A DNA stretch of 64,000 nucleotides from Firmicutes bacterium HGW-Firmicutes-1 (GCA_002841625.1 PHAG01000003.1:1-64000); one strand, 5' to 3'; shown: positions 1-8,597, counted from the first letter of the stretch. Made by a program: numbers and translations. The notes: generated from the sequence alone by a model not told the origin.

Positions 1-214
1 AATGTGGCTTGTCATCTAGCTAATTGGAAACTGTTAATGCGGCTGGAACACGCTTAGGGCGGTCACATATAATAAACTGTTATCTAGCTGTCACATAACA
101 ATGTCATTTACGACGCCACCCTCGTAAACACTGATAATATAATTGTATTTACGACCTTAGTGTCATAAATATCAATTCTGTGTGAACCCATTTATCTCGA
201 TCTATACTTTCCAA
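1..214. repeat. Repeat-rich non-coding stretch downstream of the recombinase gene
   Basis: No convincing gene is present. Short direct repeats occur in the same order twice about 46-68 bp apart: AAACTGTTA at 28-36 and 74-82, ATCTAGCT at 14-21 and 82-89, and GTCACATA at 62-69 and 90-97. Two inverted repeats follow. One is TTTACGA (107-113) with TCGTAAA (122-128). The other is ATTTACGAC (147-155) with GTCATAAAT (162-170, one mismatch). Such paired structures beside a tyrosine recombinase could be recombination sites, but that is inference. Segment 49-62 vaguely recalls the arm of an integron attC site, without a proper GTTRRRY core. Confidence 0.45.
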
Positions 215-1258
215 TCACACATCAATATTATCCAATGGACTTACTATTTTTCTTATACTTCTATTTGTTACATGAGTATATATTTCTGTCGTTTTTAAAC
301 TACTATGTCCAAGCAATTCCTGAATGTATCTAATATCTGTCCCCGACTCCAGCAAATGAGTTGCAAAACTATGCCGCAATGAATGAACTGATACATCTTT
401 ATGAATGCCTGCATGATCACAAGAGCATTTAAATATCCTCTGTACGGAACGCGTCGTTAATTGATTATCATCTTCCTGTCCTTCAAAAAGCCATTTCTTT
501 GGTTTATATAAACCATAATATTTTTTCAACTGAATAAGTGCTTTGTTGGATAGCAATGTATACCTATCTTTACGTCCTTTACTTTGCTTCACTTTTATTA
601 ACATTCTGTCACTATCAATATCTGTTAATGTAATATTAACAACTTCTGAAACCCTAAGTCCAGAAGAATATATAAGATATAAGATAGTCTTATGTTTTTC
701 ATTTTTTGTAGCTTTCATTATAGCTATAATTTCCTCAATACTAAGTATATTAGGTAGTTTTTTCTCTTTCTTAGGCCTTGGTATTTTAAATATGATATTT
801 TCTCTTTCTAAAATAAACGCACAAAATAGCTTTAGACAATTGATAGTTTGGTTAATATTACTATGTGATACATCTTTTACTTTTATTAAATACAATATAT
901 ACTCTTTAATGTCTTCTTCTTGAATTTTTTCTAATGATTTATTTGTATATTTCTCAAATAAAACAAGGCTACTTATGTAATTCTGAATTGTTTTACCACT
1001 ATAACCTCTTACTATTAATTCATCTCTCATTTTTTGAATTAAAGCATTATTAACTGCGCTAGCTTCTGATATCCATTCAATGCTACAATTTTCAGTATTT
1101 TTTAATATCTGATTTAAGATATTAAAACATCGTGGCATTCTGAATATTTTTGAATTTGCATTCCATTCTAAAAGTGAATTTAGTTTTCTAAGTTCTTTTA
1201 ATTCAAAGCTTGACCAACTTACAATTTCACAATACTCCCCAGTATTTTTCAGCTTCAC
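215..1258 (-). CDS. Tyrosine recombinase / site-specific integrase (XerC/D-like)
   Basis: 347-residue tyrosine recombinase that would cut and rejoin DNA at a specific site. The C-terminal catalytic domain has all the expected residues: Arg202 (SGLRVSE), a lysine in the KQSKGRKDR hairpin (about 227-230), HSLR with His292 and Arg295, LGH with His318, and nucleophile Tyr327 (TTEIYTHV). Residues about 70-155 form the SAM-like core-binding domain. The extra N-terminal 65 residues are unassigned. The C-terminus ends in SPLDN, as in many XerC/D-like and integron-type integrases, but the IntI-specific insertion between the active-site patches is absent, so it is not a classical integron integrase. 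Start is GTG, preceded by AAGGGGGAG. It may be a remnant of an integrative element; no partner genes are visible. Confidence 0.9.
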   Translation of the reverse strand: MKLKNTGEYCEIVSWSSFELKELRKLNSLLEWNANSKIFRMPRCFNILNQILKNTENCSIEWISEASAVNNALIQKMRDELIVRGYSGKTIQNYISSLVLFEKYTNKSLEKIQEEDIKEYILYLIKVKDVSHSNINQTINCLKLFCAFILERENIIFKIPRPKKEKKLPNILSIEEIIAIMKATKNEKHKTILYLIYSSGLRVSEVVNITLTDIDSDRMLIKVKQSKGRKDRYTLLSNKALIQLKKYYGLYKPKKWLFEGQEDDNQLTTRSVQRIFKCSCDHAGIHKDVSVHSLRHSFATHLLESGTDIRYIQELLGHSSLKTTEIYTHVTNRSIRKIVSPLDNIDV

Positions 1259-1707
1259 TTTCTCCCCCTTATAAAGATTAAATCATATTATAATGTTCTA
1301 ATATTATTTTATTGTTCAGAAAACACACTATAATAAAACAGCATTATTATCATATATAGTTTTTAATTGATTGTTGGAGATATTTGATTAGAAAAAGAAT
1401 GTTGAAGAAAATAAATGATTAACCTAAAAATGTCACTTATAAATAAAATGACTTCTCCTGTAAGCTAGTTACCATCTACCCTCAAAATTTCACATATCTT
1501 TTTAAATACTCTACTCTATCTCTCTCTATACTTCTCAATAAGTTAAATCGATTATAACATGAATTACAATCAATAATCTATATATTTCTTAATTCACTGC
1601 AATTATTCTACAAAATATTACCTTATAGGCTTTATATATTACCAAAAGACTAACTACTAATTGTATTTTTTCAATTTCATTATTACTCATAGGCATAGAA
1701 AAGAACA
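1259..1707. other. AT-rich intergenic region without a recognisable gene
   Basis: This 449-bp stretch separates the 5' end of the recombinase gene from the end of the sulfur operon. I see no open frame of useful length and no RNA structure I recognise. A TATAAT on the minus strand at 1287-1292 could be the -10 of the recombinase promoter, but the matching -35 is poor. Confidence 0.4.
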
Positions 1708-1750
1708 TAAAGATCGGATACATGGTACTTTATTATGTATCCGATCTTTA
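1708..1750 (-). terminator. Hairpin terminator after cysN
   Basis: A perfect 15-bp inverted repeat (TAAAGATCGGATACA at 1708-1722 with its complement at 1736-1750, 13-nt loop) lies 46 bp beyond the cysN stop. The minus-strand RNA ends in CUUUA rather than a long U-run, so termination strength is uncertain. Confidence 0.6.
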
Positions 1751-1795
1751 TTCTAATGTTTCATCACTGAGCAAATGCTCCTGAAGTCCTAAACC

Positions 1796-3517
1796 CTATA
1801 TCATATAATCAATCGTTTTTTCCAAGGTACTCTTAAATCTAATCTTTCTATACTTCTCAATATCCAACCATTTATTCGCATAATCTTCCTCAAGCATATC
1901 ATGATTAATAACCTTTTCATAATCTCCTTGCCATTTTATGAATTCCTCTATCGTTGAAACTTTAACATAAAATCCATTTGCATCAAATATTTCTTGTTCA
2001 TCAAATGCATAATTCTCTATTCTAATAACTGTATCCAATATAGCCTTCCTTATTTTTGCAACTACACCTTGCTCTAAGTCAATAAAATTCATTGATACTG
2101 GGTATTCATAACTTTCACCGACAATCGGAACTACATGACCAACACGAAACACTTCCTTATACCTAACACTTCTTTTCACTATATTTTCCTCTAATACAAA
2201 GAAGTATTCATCAAAAGCTTGCACTTTAAATTCAATATCTTCACCCACAAATTTACTAACTGCTTCAATTCCTTTTTCAAGCTTGGAGATGATTCCACCC
2301 CCACATACATCATACCCTTCAACAAGAACAAAACGACCAGTATTTTGGTTATGCTTAAACTCATCGAAGCTGATATCTTCCTTCGTTTTAATAGTTACTT
2401 CTGCAACATCGTTCGTTTTTACCTCTATAGCATCTTCACTAATGATTAAGTTGGTAGCATCAATTACTTTGTTGATCACAATAATTTCACATTCAACTTC
2501 TTGTGTTGATATTTTCAACTTATACTTTTTATCTTTGACTAGTACATTTTTACCCATCCAAAATAAATTTGCTTTAAAAACATGATCTACGATTGGTTTG
2601 TTTTCAAAATGAGAAATAAATTCTCCTCTCTTATTGAAAAATTCATCTTCAACTGTGATACCGACAGACATACCAGCTTCTGCGAAATCCTTATTATCCT
2701 TATCTTGAAAATACTCGATGCTTTTGACCTTTGTTTTCTTATTGCTCGGAGAAATTAGAATTTCATCTCCAACATGAATCGTACCAGATTCTATTCTTCC
2801 TGCAATTATTCTTCTGTGATCAAATTTATAAACGTCTTGTATAGGGAATCTTAGTGGCTTATCTTCGAGCCCCTTATCTTTTTCAATTAAATCAATTGCC
2901 TCTAAAATTGGCTCGTCATTGTACCAAGCCATTTTATCTGATCTTGAAGTTAAGTTTTCTCCATAAAACGCTGAAATTGGAATGTATTTTAGCGGATAAA
3001 CATGTAGACTATTTAAAAATCCATTCATTTCTTGCTTGATTATATTAAATTTTTCTTCTGAATAATCAATTAAATCCATTTTATTCACAATCACATATAC
3101 CTTTTGAATGCCAAGTAATGAAAGAATATAACCATGTCTTTTAGATTGCTCTTGTACACCTTCCTTAGCATCAATAATAAGTAGGGCTGCTTCTGCATTT
3201 GCTGCACCTGAAATCATATTCTTTAAGAATTCTTTGTGTCCAGGTGCATCAATAATGACATAATCTCTTTTCTTTGTAAAGAATTGCAATTGGGTAGTGT
3301 CTATAGTGATTCCTTGCTTTTGTTCTTCTTCAAAGGCATCCAATAAATAAGCATATTCAAAGGGCTTACCCTTTTCCTTACATACCTTTTTAACTCTATC
3401 AATTTTACCTTCCGTTACTGATTTTGTATCATATAAAAGCCTACCAATTACTGTGGATTTGCCATGATCCACATGACCTACTACGACTATTTTGAGCTTT
3501 TCTCTATCTATTGACAT
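1796..3517 (-). CDS. cysN: Sulfate adenylyltransferase GTPase subunit CysN with C-terminal extension
   Basis: GTPase subunit of ATP sulfurylase, which with CysD makes adenosine 5'-phosphosulfate (APS) from sulfate and ATP. Residues 1 to about 230 form a translation-factor GTPase: G1 GHVDHGKST, G3 DAPGH, G4 NKMD. Two beta-barrel domains follow, ending in the family motif NTGRFVLVEG and GGGII near residue 410. About 161 further residues do not resemble the APS kinase found in CysNC fusions: there is no GxSGxGKS loop. E. coli CysN has about 475 residues; this one has 573. The ATG at 3517 is chosen because GGAGG precedes it by 8 nt; an upstream in-frame ATG at 3550 has no such site. It is the last gene of the sulfur operon, 323 bp after cysD across a tandem repeat. 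Confidence 0.9.
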   Translation of the reverse strand: MSIDREKLKIVVVGHVDHGKSTVIGRLLYDTKSVTEGKIDRVKKVCKEKGKPFEYAYLLDAFEEEQKQGITIDTTQLQFFTKKRDYVIIDAPGHKEFLKNMISGAANAEAALLIIDAKEGVQEQSKRHGYILSLLGIQKVYVIVNKMDLIDYSEEKFNIIKQEMNGFLNSLHVYPLKYIPISAFYGENLTSRSDKMAWYNDEPILEAIDLIEKDKGLEDKPLRFPIQDVYKFDHRRIIAGRIESGTIHVGDEILISPSNKKTKVKSIEYFQDKDNKDFAEAGMSVGITVEDEFFNKRGEFISHFENKPIVDHVFKANLFWMGKNVLVKDKKYKLKISTQEVECEIIVINKVIDATNLIISEDAIEVKTNDVAEVTIKTKEDISFDEFKHNQNTGRFVLVEGYDVCGGGIISKLEKGIEAVSKFVGEDIEFKVQAFDEYFFVLEENIVKRSVRYKEVFRVGHVVPIVGESYEYPVSMNFIDLEQGVVAKIRKAILDTVIRIENYAFDEQEIFDANGFYVKVSTIEEFIKWQGDYEKVINHDMLEEDYANKWLDIEKYRKIRFKSTLEKTIDYMI

Positions 3518-3649
3518 TATGTTGACCTCCGTGGAATTATTTAAGCACATAGTACATGTTATATATTTTTATTGTTCAATTTGAGCTGTATTATATTTAC
3601 TTTTATTTCTCTAATTTAACACTCTCAATTATTTACCAATTAAGGTAGC

Positions 3650-3828
3650 TTCATATTACAACCTCTATCACCAATTGAGAATATCTTCATATTGCTTCCT
3701 TCATCCCCAATTAAGAATATCTTCATATTGCTTCCTTCATCCCCAATTGAGAATATCTTCATATTGCTTCCTTCATCCCCAATTGCGAGTAACTTCATAT
3801 TACAACCTTCATCCCAATTGAGCATCCA
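3650..3828 (-). repeat. 36-bp tandem repeat (about 5 units) between cysD and cysN
   Basis: Units begin at 3650, 3686, 3722, 3758 and 3794; the last is slightly degenerate. On the transcribed minus strand every unit carries GATGAAGGAAGCAATATGAA or a close variant, meaning an SD-like GAAGGA/GAAGG followed closely by ATG. Because 36 is divisible by three, one frame stays open across the array (3640-3825) and would encode repeats of GDEGSNMK. I treat that frame as a by-product of the repeat rather than a gene. The array fills most of the 323-bp gap between cysD and cysN. Confidence 0.85.
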
Positions 3829-3840
3829 TTCTTTCTACCT

Positions 3841-4641
3841 TTACATATACCCATCTTTCCGAAGCTTTTGCATAGCATACGCATCCTCTTGATCTTGTGC
3901 TCTTCCTGCACGTTCACTTTGTGTCGTATGTTTTAATTCCTCAATTATTTCCGCAATCGTTGTTGCATTAGAATCTATTTTACCTGTACAAGGTGCACAG
4001 CCTAAGCTTCTATAACGTTTCCCATCTCTTGCAAAATATAGGTCGACCAATGGGATATTTTCTCTTTCAATATAAGCCCAAATATCAATTTCGTTCCAAT
4101 GTAGAATTGGATGAACCCTAATATGATTACCTTTAGGAAAATCAGTTTTAAACTGATCCCACAACTCTGGTGGTTGGTTGGTATAATCCCATTCCGAGTC
4201 CTTATTACGTTCGCTAAATACTCTTTCCTTAGAACGAGAACCTTCTTCATCTCTTCTAATCCCCAGGATAAGACCTTCAAATTCATACTTGGTTACTACT
4301 TGTTGTAGCCCATCTGTTTTTAGAGCTTTACAGCAAACTAGTCTACCCGCATGAGGTCCCATACCATCTTGTAACGCTTCCTCATTTGTATGTACAATTA
4401 AATCTAAATCAAATTCCTTAGCAATTTTTTCTCTATATTCAATCATTTCAGGGATTTTATATGTAGTATCCACGTGTATAAATGGAAAAGGACTATGACC
4501 AAAAAAAGCCTTTTTTGCTAACCATAAAAGAACTGTTGAATCCTTACCGATAGACCATAGCATACCTAGCTTACCAAACTTTTTATATGCTTCCCTTAAA
4601 ATAAAAATACTTTGTGCTTCCAGTTGATCTAAATGATCCAT
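3841..4641 (-). CDS. cysD: Sulfate adenylyltransferase subunit 2, CysD
   Basis: Catalytic ATP-pyrophosphatase subunit of ATP sulfurylase, partner of CysN. The 266-residue length is close to the usual CysD length of about 300. The PP-loop [10 protein letters not shown] lies near residues 31-40. Further family signatures are [11 protein letters not shown], the basic stretch [27 protein letters not shown] and [13 protein letters not shown] stands 9 nt before the ATG. It lies 28 bp downstream of the siroheme reductase gene in the same operon, which couples sulfate activation to reduction. Confidence 0.96.
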   Translation of the reverse strand: MDHLDQLEAQSIFILREAYKKFGKLGMLWSIGKDSTVLLWLAKKAFFGHSPFPFIHVDTTYKIPEMIEYREKIAKEFDLDLIVHTNEEALQDGMGPHAGRLVCCKALKTDGLQQVVTKYEFEGLILGIRRDEEGSRSKERVFSERNKDSEWDYTNQPPELWDQFKTDFPKGNHIRVHPILHWNEIDIWAYIERENIPLVDLYFARDGKRYRSLGCAPCTGKIDSNATTIAEIIEELKHTTQSERAGRAQDQEDAYAMQKLRKDGYM

Positions 4642-4669
4642 GATTTACTACCTCCAAGTTTTAGTTGTT

Positions 4670-5542
4670 TTATTTATCTTTCAACGCCTCTTCTATCGCT
4701 TCTTGTAGTAGTTCCCAACCTACCCGATCCACAGTATTTCTGAATCTCTCACTTTTTTTACCATGCTTCGTAAAAAAGGCTAAGGTTGCTTCAACTATCT
4801 TATGAACATCTTCCTTTTCAAATAAAATTGGAATCAACTTTTTTCCTATAGCAATCTTATTTCCAAATAAGCCACCAAAATATAGAATGAATCCTTCTTT
4901 ACCTTCCCAAGCCTTCGTTGGACAGGCTTTCACACACCTTCCACAATTGATACAGTCCTCTTCATGAAAAGTTAATCTTTTATTTTTTTTATCTACAGCT
5001 ATCGCCTTCGTTGGACATACCTTTTCACACAAACCACAAAAGGTACATGCAATTTCGTTCCAATTAACCGCTACACCACCTTTAATGCCCAAATCATTTT
5101 CTTGAGCCTTAAGACAGTTATTTCTACAGCCTGTTATACCTAGCTTGAACTTATGGGGTAGCTCTCTACCATAATATCTTTCGTCAAACTCCTGTGCTAA
5201 TTCAGAAGTATCTATTTGACCACTTGAACAAACTGTTTTCCCTTGACAAGCTGTTATGGTTCTTACTGCAGGACCACATGCTGCACGTTCTAAACCTGAT
5301 GCTTCCATCTCTTTCTTAACTTCCTCTATATCTTTTAACTCTATAAATGGAATTTCTATACTTTGTCTAGATGTCATATGTACATATCCACGTCCAAACT
5401 TTTCTGCAATTTCATAAACTTTTTTTAGCTTATCAGCTTGTAATTGACCGCCAACAACTTTAATTCTAAGTACAAAGTGTTCCTTATCTGTTTGATTTAT
5501 AAAACAATCTTTTTTTAGCTGCCCATAGTCAACCTTGGCCAT
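4670..5542 (-). CDS. Siroheme [4Fe-4S] sulfite reductase fused to a 2x[4Fe-4S] ferredoxin (AsrC-like)
   Basis: 290-residue protein of the nitrite/sulfite reductase superfamily, predicted to reduce sulfite to sulfide in the cytoplasm. An N-terminal ferredoxin-like half domain contains [10 protein letters not shown]. The coupled siroheme/[4Fe-4S] site is C-x5-C (CQGKTVC) plus C-x3-C (CRNNC). Two ferredoxin motifs follow, [12 protein letters not shown] and [12 protein letters not shown]. It is a distant paralogue of the AsrC encoded at 11829-12824 but has no AsrA or AsrB beside it. Its place between the importer genes and cysDN suggests the assimilatory branch. Start ATG 5542 has AAGGAGG 8 nt upstream; an in-frame TTG at 5548 lies too close to that site. 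Electron donor unknown, presumably ferredoxin. Confidence 0.85.
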   Translation of the reverse strand: MAKVDYGQLKKDCFINQTDKEHFVLRIKVVGGQLQADKLKKVYEIAEKFGRGYVHMTSRQSIEIPFIELKDIEEVKKEMEASGLERAACGPAVRTITACQGKTVCSSGQIDTSELAQEFDERYYGRELPHKFKLGITGCRNNCLKAQENDLGIKGGVAVNWNEIACTFCGLCEKVCPTKAIAVDKKNKRLTFHEEDCINCGRCVKACPTKAWEGKEGFILYFGGLFGNKIAIGKKLIPILFEKEDVHKIVEATLAFFTKHGKKSERFRNTVDRVGWELLQEAIEEALKDK

Positions 5543-5565
5543 TTTCAATTCCTCCTTGTTTCGGC

Positions 5566-6360
5566 TTAACTTCTATTTAAGCCCCATTTATGTCTAATGT
5601 TCTTCTCTATACGCCCAAAAATAAACTTATCAACTGTGAGTCCTATTACAATAATAACAATCATAACTGCCATAACTTGGCTAATATCTGAGAGATCTCT
5701 ACCGATCATGAGAACTTGACCCAGTCCTTTAGTTGCAGAAAGCATTTCACCTGCCATTAATGCTCTCCAAGCAAAGGACCAACCTTGCTTTAGACCTGAA
5801 ATAACATTTGGTAAACTAGCTGGTATAATTACATTCCAATATATTTTAAAGCCACTTGCACCCATAGTCTTAGCTGCTCTTATGTATAAGGGATTCACAT
5901 TTTTTATCCCCGACTCTATAGCCATTGCGATTGCAAAGGTTGAACCAATTGTTATAACAAAAATAATTGCACTCTCATTTAAACCAAACCATAAAATTGC
6001 AAAGGGTAACCAGCAAATACTAGGGAGCGTTTGTAAACCAAGAATCAATGCACTGAAATTTTCATCAAGATATTTAAATCTAACTATAGTAAGTCCAATT
6101 GTAATTCCAATGATTGTAGAGATTAAATAGCCAACTAAAATTCTTTTCAAGCTAGCAGCAATTGCTATTCCTAGCGTATTATTCGTAATAAGCTTCAAAA
6201 GAGTTTTTCCTACATCTATTGGAGATGGGAAGGTATAGACCTTCCAAATACCTAGTACTTCAACACCTAATTTATAAATTACTTCCCAAATCAGGATCAG
6301 AATGAGATAAAATGCTATCTTTTTCAAGAGTCCAATCATTGTCGTATTCTGCTTTTGCAA
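5566..6360 (-). CDS. ABC importer permease, SsuC/TauC-like
   Basis: 264-residue membrane protein with about six hydrophobic segments and the binding-protein-dependent transport signature [20 protein letters not shown] (EAA loop) that docks onto the ATPase. The start is a TTG at 6360 preceded by GGAGGAGGTGG, 89 bp inside the end of the ATPase gene, so translation is probably coupled. The family carries sulfonates, taurine, nitrate and related anions. Position between an SBP/ATPase pair and sulfate-activating genes argues for sulfate or an organosulfur compound. No sulfonate monooxygenase (SsuD) or TauD gene is present, and an anaerobe could not use one. Confidence 0.9.
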   Translation of the reverse strand: MQKQNTTMIGLLKKIAFYLILILIWEVIYKLGVEVLGIWKVYTFPSPIDVGKTLLKLITNNTLGIAIAASLKRILVGYLISTIIGITIGLTIVRFKYLDENFSALILGLQTLPSICWLPFAILWFGLNESAIIFVITIGSTFAIAMAIESGIKNVNPLYIRAAKTMGASGFKIYWNVIIPASLPNVISGLKQGWSFAWRALMAGEMLSATKGLGQVLMIGRDLSDISQVMAVMIVIIVIGLTVDKFIFGRIEKNIRHKWGLNRS

Positions 6361-7111
6361 CTTTCTCCACCTCCTCCTTTAATTCTTTCATTACATCTGC
6401 TAGAACATAGGTTAAATCTATGTTTTCAAGTTGCCTTGGTCTTGCCAATTGTATTTTAAATTCTTTTTTAATAAGACCTGGGCTTGCTGACATAACCAAA
6501 ACTCTATCCGCTAGAAGAACTGCTTCTTCCACATTATGCGTAACAAAGATGACTGTTTTTTTCGTTTCCCACCAAATTTTTTGGAGCTCCATTTGCAAAA
6601 TCAATTTTGTTTGGCTGTCTAGTGCTGCAAAAGGTTCATCCATAAGTAATATCTCTGAGTCTAAGGTTAAGGCTCGAGCTAACGCAACTCTTTGCTTCAT
6701 ACCACCTGAAAGTTCATGAATAAATGAATTTTGAAACTTAGTCAGATGCACCATCTTTAAATATTTCAATGCTTTTTCTCTTCTAATTTCTTTTGGTACT
6801 CCTGCATTTTTCATTCCAAATTCAACATTATCTATAACTCTTAACCACGGGAACAAAGCGGATTCTTGAAACATGACTGCACGATCTGGTCCAGCCTTTT
6901 TAACCTCTTTATCATTGAATATGATTCTACCTTCTGTTGCTTTTACTAGTCCTGCAATCATGTTTAACAATGTTGATTTACCACAACCTGAAGGTCCTAA
7001 GAGGCAAATAAATTCACCTTTTTTTATTTCTAAATTTATGTCTGATAATGTATGTATTGTTTGTTGTTTTGAAATAAAGCTTTTGCTTACACCTTCGACA
7101 ATTAAGCTCAT
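6272..7111 (-). CDS. ABC importer ATPase, SsuB/TauB-like
   Basis: 279-residue ATP-binding subunit. Walker A is GPSGCGKST, Q-loop MFQESALFPW, signature LSGGMKQR, Walker B ILLMDEP and H-loop VTHNVEEA. It powers uptake together with the permease at 5566-6360 and the lipoprotein at 7137-8177. The C-terminal 30 residues are encoded in the overlap with the permease gene. The gene lies 25 bp after the binding-protein gene, in the same operon as cysDN. Confidence 0.95.
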   Translation of the reverse strand: MSLIVEGVSKSFISKQQTIHTLSDINLEIKKGEFICLLGPSGCGKSTLLNMIAGLVKATEGRIIFNDKEVKKAGPDRAVMFQESALFPWLRVIDNVEFGMKNAGVPKEIRREKALKYLKMVHLTKFQNSFIHELSGGMKQRVALARALTLDSEILLMDEPFAALDSQTKLILQMELQKIWWETKKTVIFVTHNVEEAVLLADRVLVMSASPGLIKKEFKIQLARPRQLENIDLTYVLADVMKELKEEVEKVAKAEYDNDWTLEKDSILSHSDPDLGSNL

Positions 7112-7136
7112 AAACTAGTCACCTCAATTTTGTATT

Positions 7137-8177
7137 TTATGATTGAATTTCTTCAAGCTGCTTCTCTTTTAATACTTTATTTAAGTAGGTTAAATTAAAT
7201 AGCTGTTCATAATCTGGTGTTTTTTCAATAAAGCCCGCTTCCATCGAGAAAGCAGCAAAATCTACAACTGAATCCTTTTGTGGGTTATAGGTAACCGTTA
7301 GTCTGTCAAAGGCCGCATCAAGAACTGCTGGATCTATTTCTTTATCAGTTAAGGCTTTGATTTCTTCATTTACAATTTGCTTTGCATGTTCAAGATCACT
7401 ATTTATATATTCTGTTATTTCTATATGGGCTTTCAAAAAGTTTTCTACTATCTCTGGATTTTTTTCAGCAAACTCTTTTCTTGCAATAACAACAGCTGAA
7501 GTATACAAACCATCTCTAAACACTTTATTGTAGTCCAAAACAACTTTAGCACCAACTTCTATTATCAATCTTGAACCCCAAGGTTCTGGAACAAAAGCAG
7601 CATCTATCTCTCCTGAATCTAATAATGTTTTAATATCTGGATTTGCCGCTGCAAGGATTTCTACAGATCCACCTTTAGCACTATCAGTTAAGCCATTTTC
7701 CTTTAACAAGTTAAGTAAGGATAAATGTTGAGTGTTTCCAAATTGGGGAACAGCAATTTTTTTACCGTCCAAATCTTTGATATCTTTCATGTTAACGTCT
7801 TTCCTAGAAACCAATATAGCTCCTGCATCTGTAGCTCCTGCAATGATAATGATATCCCCCTTTGATTTCGTAAACCCATTAATAGCTGGACCCGGCCCAA
7901 TATAACCAAGATCAACTTCACCTGCAAAAAAAGCTTCTATTTCAGCAGGGCCTGCGTTAAACGCTTTCCACTCTATCACGTTATTTTCTCCCACTGCTTT
8001 TTGAAATTGTCCTTCCACTCGCCCCACGAGAGCTTGTGAATGGACTATATTGGGGAAATGGGCAACTCGAATGGTTAAATTCTCACTGAGTGTTTCTTTA
8101 GCGCATCCAGATAACGTTCCTACTAATATACTTACTATTACTCCTAAAACAGTAAATCTTTTTAAATCTTTTAACAT
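7137..8177 (-). CDS. ABC substrate-binding lipoprotein, SsuA/TauA-like
   Basis: 346-residue lipoprotein. It has a signal peptide with lipobox LSGC, so it is likely anchored by Cys25 on the outer face of the membrane. The mature part matches the aliphatic-sulfonate/nitrate/taurine (NMT1/SsuA) family: FFAGEVDLGYIGPGPAING, an ISVRKD-like segment and VPEPWGSRL. It is the first gene of the sulfur operon, and a TTGACA-17-TATAAT promoter lies 91 bp upstream of the start. The ligand cannot be read from sequence. Sulfate is my inference from operon context, with sulfonate or another sulfur oxyanion as alternatives. Confidence 0.9.
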   Translation of the reverse strand: MLKDLKRFTVLGVIVSILVGTLSGCAKETLSENLTIRVAHFPNIVHSQALVGRVEGQFQKAVGENNVIEWKAFNAGPAEIEAFFAGEVDLGYIGPGPAINGFTKSKGDIIIIAGATDAGAILVSRKDVNMKDIKDLDGKKIAVPQFGNTQHLSLLNLLKENGLTDSAKGGSVEILAAANPDIKTLLDSGEIDAAFVPEPWGSRLIIEVGAKVVLDYNKVFRDGLYTSAVVIARKEFAEKNPEIVENFLKAHIEITEYINSDLEHAKQIVNEEIKALTDKEIDPAVLDAAFDRLTVTYNPQKDSVVDFAAFSMEAGFIEKTPDYEQLFNLTYLNKVLKEKQLEEIQS

Positions 8178-8267
8178 GCTCCGCTCCTCCTCTTTATGAT
8201 TTATTAAATCAGTATATTTTTCATTTCCTTTAAAACATATTAAACATACCGTTTTACTAATATATGT

Positions 8268-8296
8268 ATTATAAGGTCAATTAATTTATTTGTCAA
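8268..8296 (-). promoter_or_regulatory. Consensus sigma-A promoter of the sulfur operon
   Basis: On the minus strand a perfect -35 TTGACA (8291-8296) is separated by exactly 17 bp from a perfect -10 TATAAT (8268-8273). Transcription would start near 8261, giving a leader of about 84 nt. A promoter this strong on an assimilation operon suggests it is held down by a repressor; no operator is identified. Confidence 0.8.
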
Positions 8297-8436
8297 TATC
8301 TTTATTAAATGTAATTTCTTTATTCTGGTTCACCTATGATAATGTCCTAGCGTACCCCATTTAATTATGTCCATTTCAAATCAATGGTTTATAATATATC
8401 CTCATGAATATTAACATCGAGGTTATAACCACTCAT

Positions 8437-8597
8437 TTAACGAAATAGAGATAAAAGCATTTTTTCTTCTAGATGAATACGAAAGGCAGTAAGTGTTCAT
8501 TTTTCGCCCGACCGGCCAAAGGGTAAGGCCAGAAAAATGAACACTTACTGCCAATAATCTATACACCTATCAGAAAAAATGCTTTTGTCGACTGTCT
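8437..8597. repeat. 161-bp double-palindrome element, copy 1
   Basis: The element consists of nested inverted repeats. The outer arms are 15 bp (AAAAGCATTTTTTCT at 8453-8467 with its complement at 8572-8586). The inner arms are 21 bp and perfect (8485-8505 with 8532-8552). The inner loop is GC-rich and contains GGCC. A second 161-bp copy lies at 29627-29787 with only scattered mismatches, several of them outside the stems. Both begin TTAACGAAA and end GTCT. It encodes nothing. It looks like a small non-autonomous mobile element (MITE/REP-like) or a structured RNA. It fills much of the 554-bp gap between cysH and the sulfur operon. Confidence 0.85.

Noticed and set aside
15-130. Integron attC sites and an integron integrase
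   Set aside because: No GTTRRRY/RYYYAAC core pair could be found, and the recombinase lacks the IntI-specific insertion.
543-923. 126-residue plus-strand open frame inside the recombinase gene
   Set aside because: It is antisense to a clear tyrosine recombinase with all catalytic residues, so it is a shadow frame.
1796-3517. CysNC fusion with APS kinase
   Set aside because: The C-terminal extension has no P-loop or other APS-kinase motif, and the CysH in the island is of the APS-using type.
3640-3825. 61-residue open frame encoding GDEGSNMK repeats as a real gene
   Set aside because: It exists only because the repeat unit is a multiple of three, and no known peptide resembles it. I keep the translation question open as a finding rather than a gene call.
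3650-3828. 36-bp regularly repeated sequence as a CRISPR array
   Set aside because: The units are head-to-tail with no unique spacers between them and no cas genes nearby, so it is a tandem repeat.
8437-8597. 161-bp element as the terminator of cysH or of a neighbouring gene
   Set aside because: cysH has its own hairpin with U-run, the element is far longer than a terminator, and its twin lies upstream of hydC where no gene needs ending.
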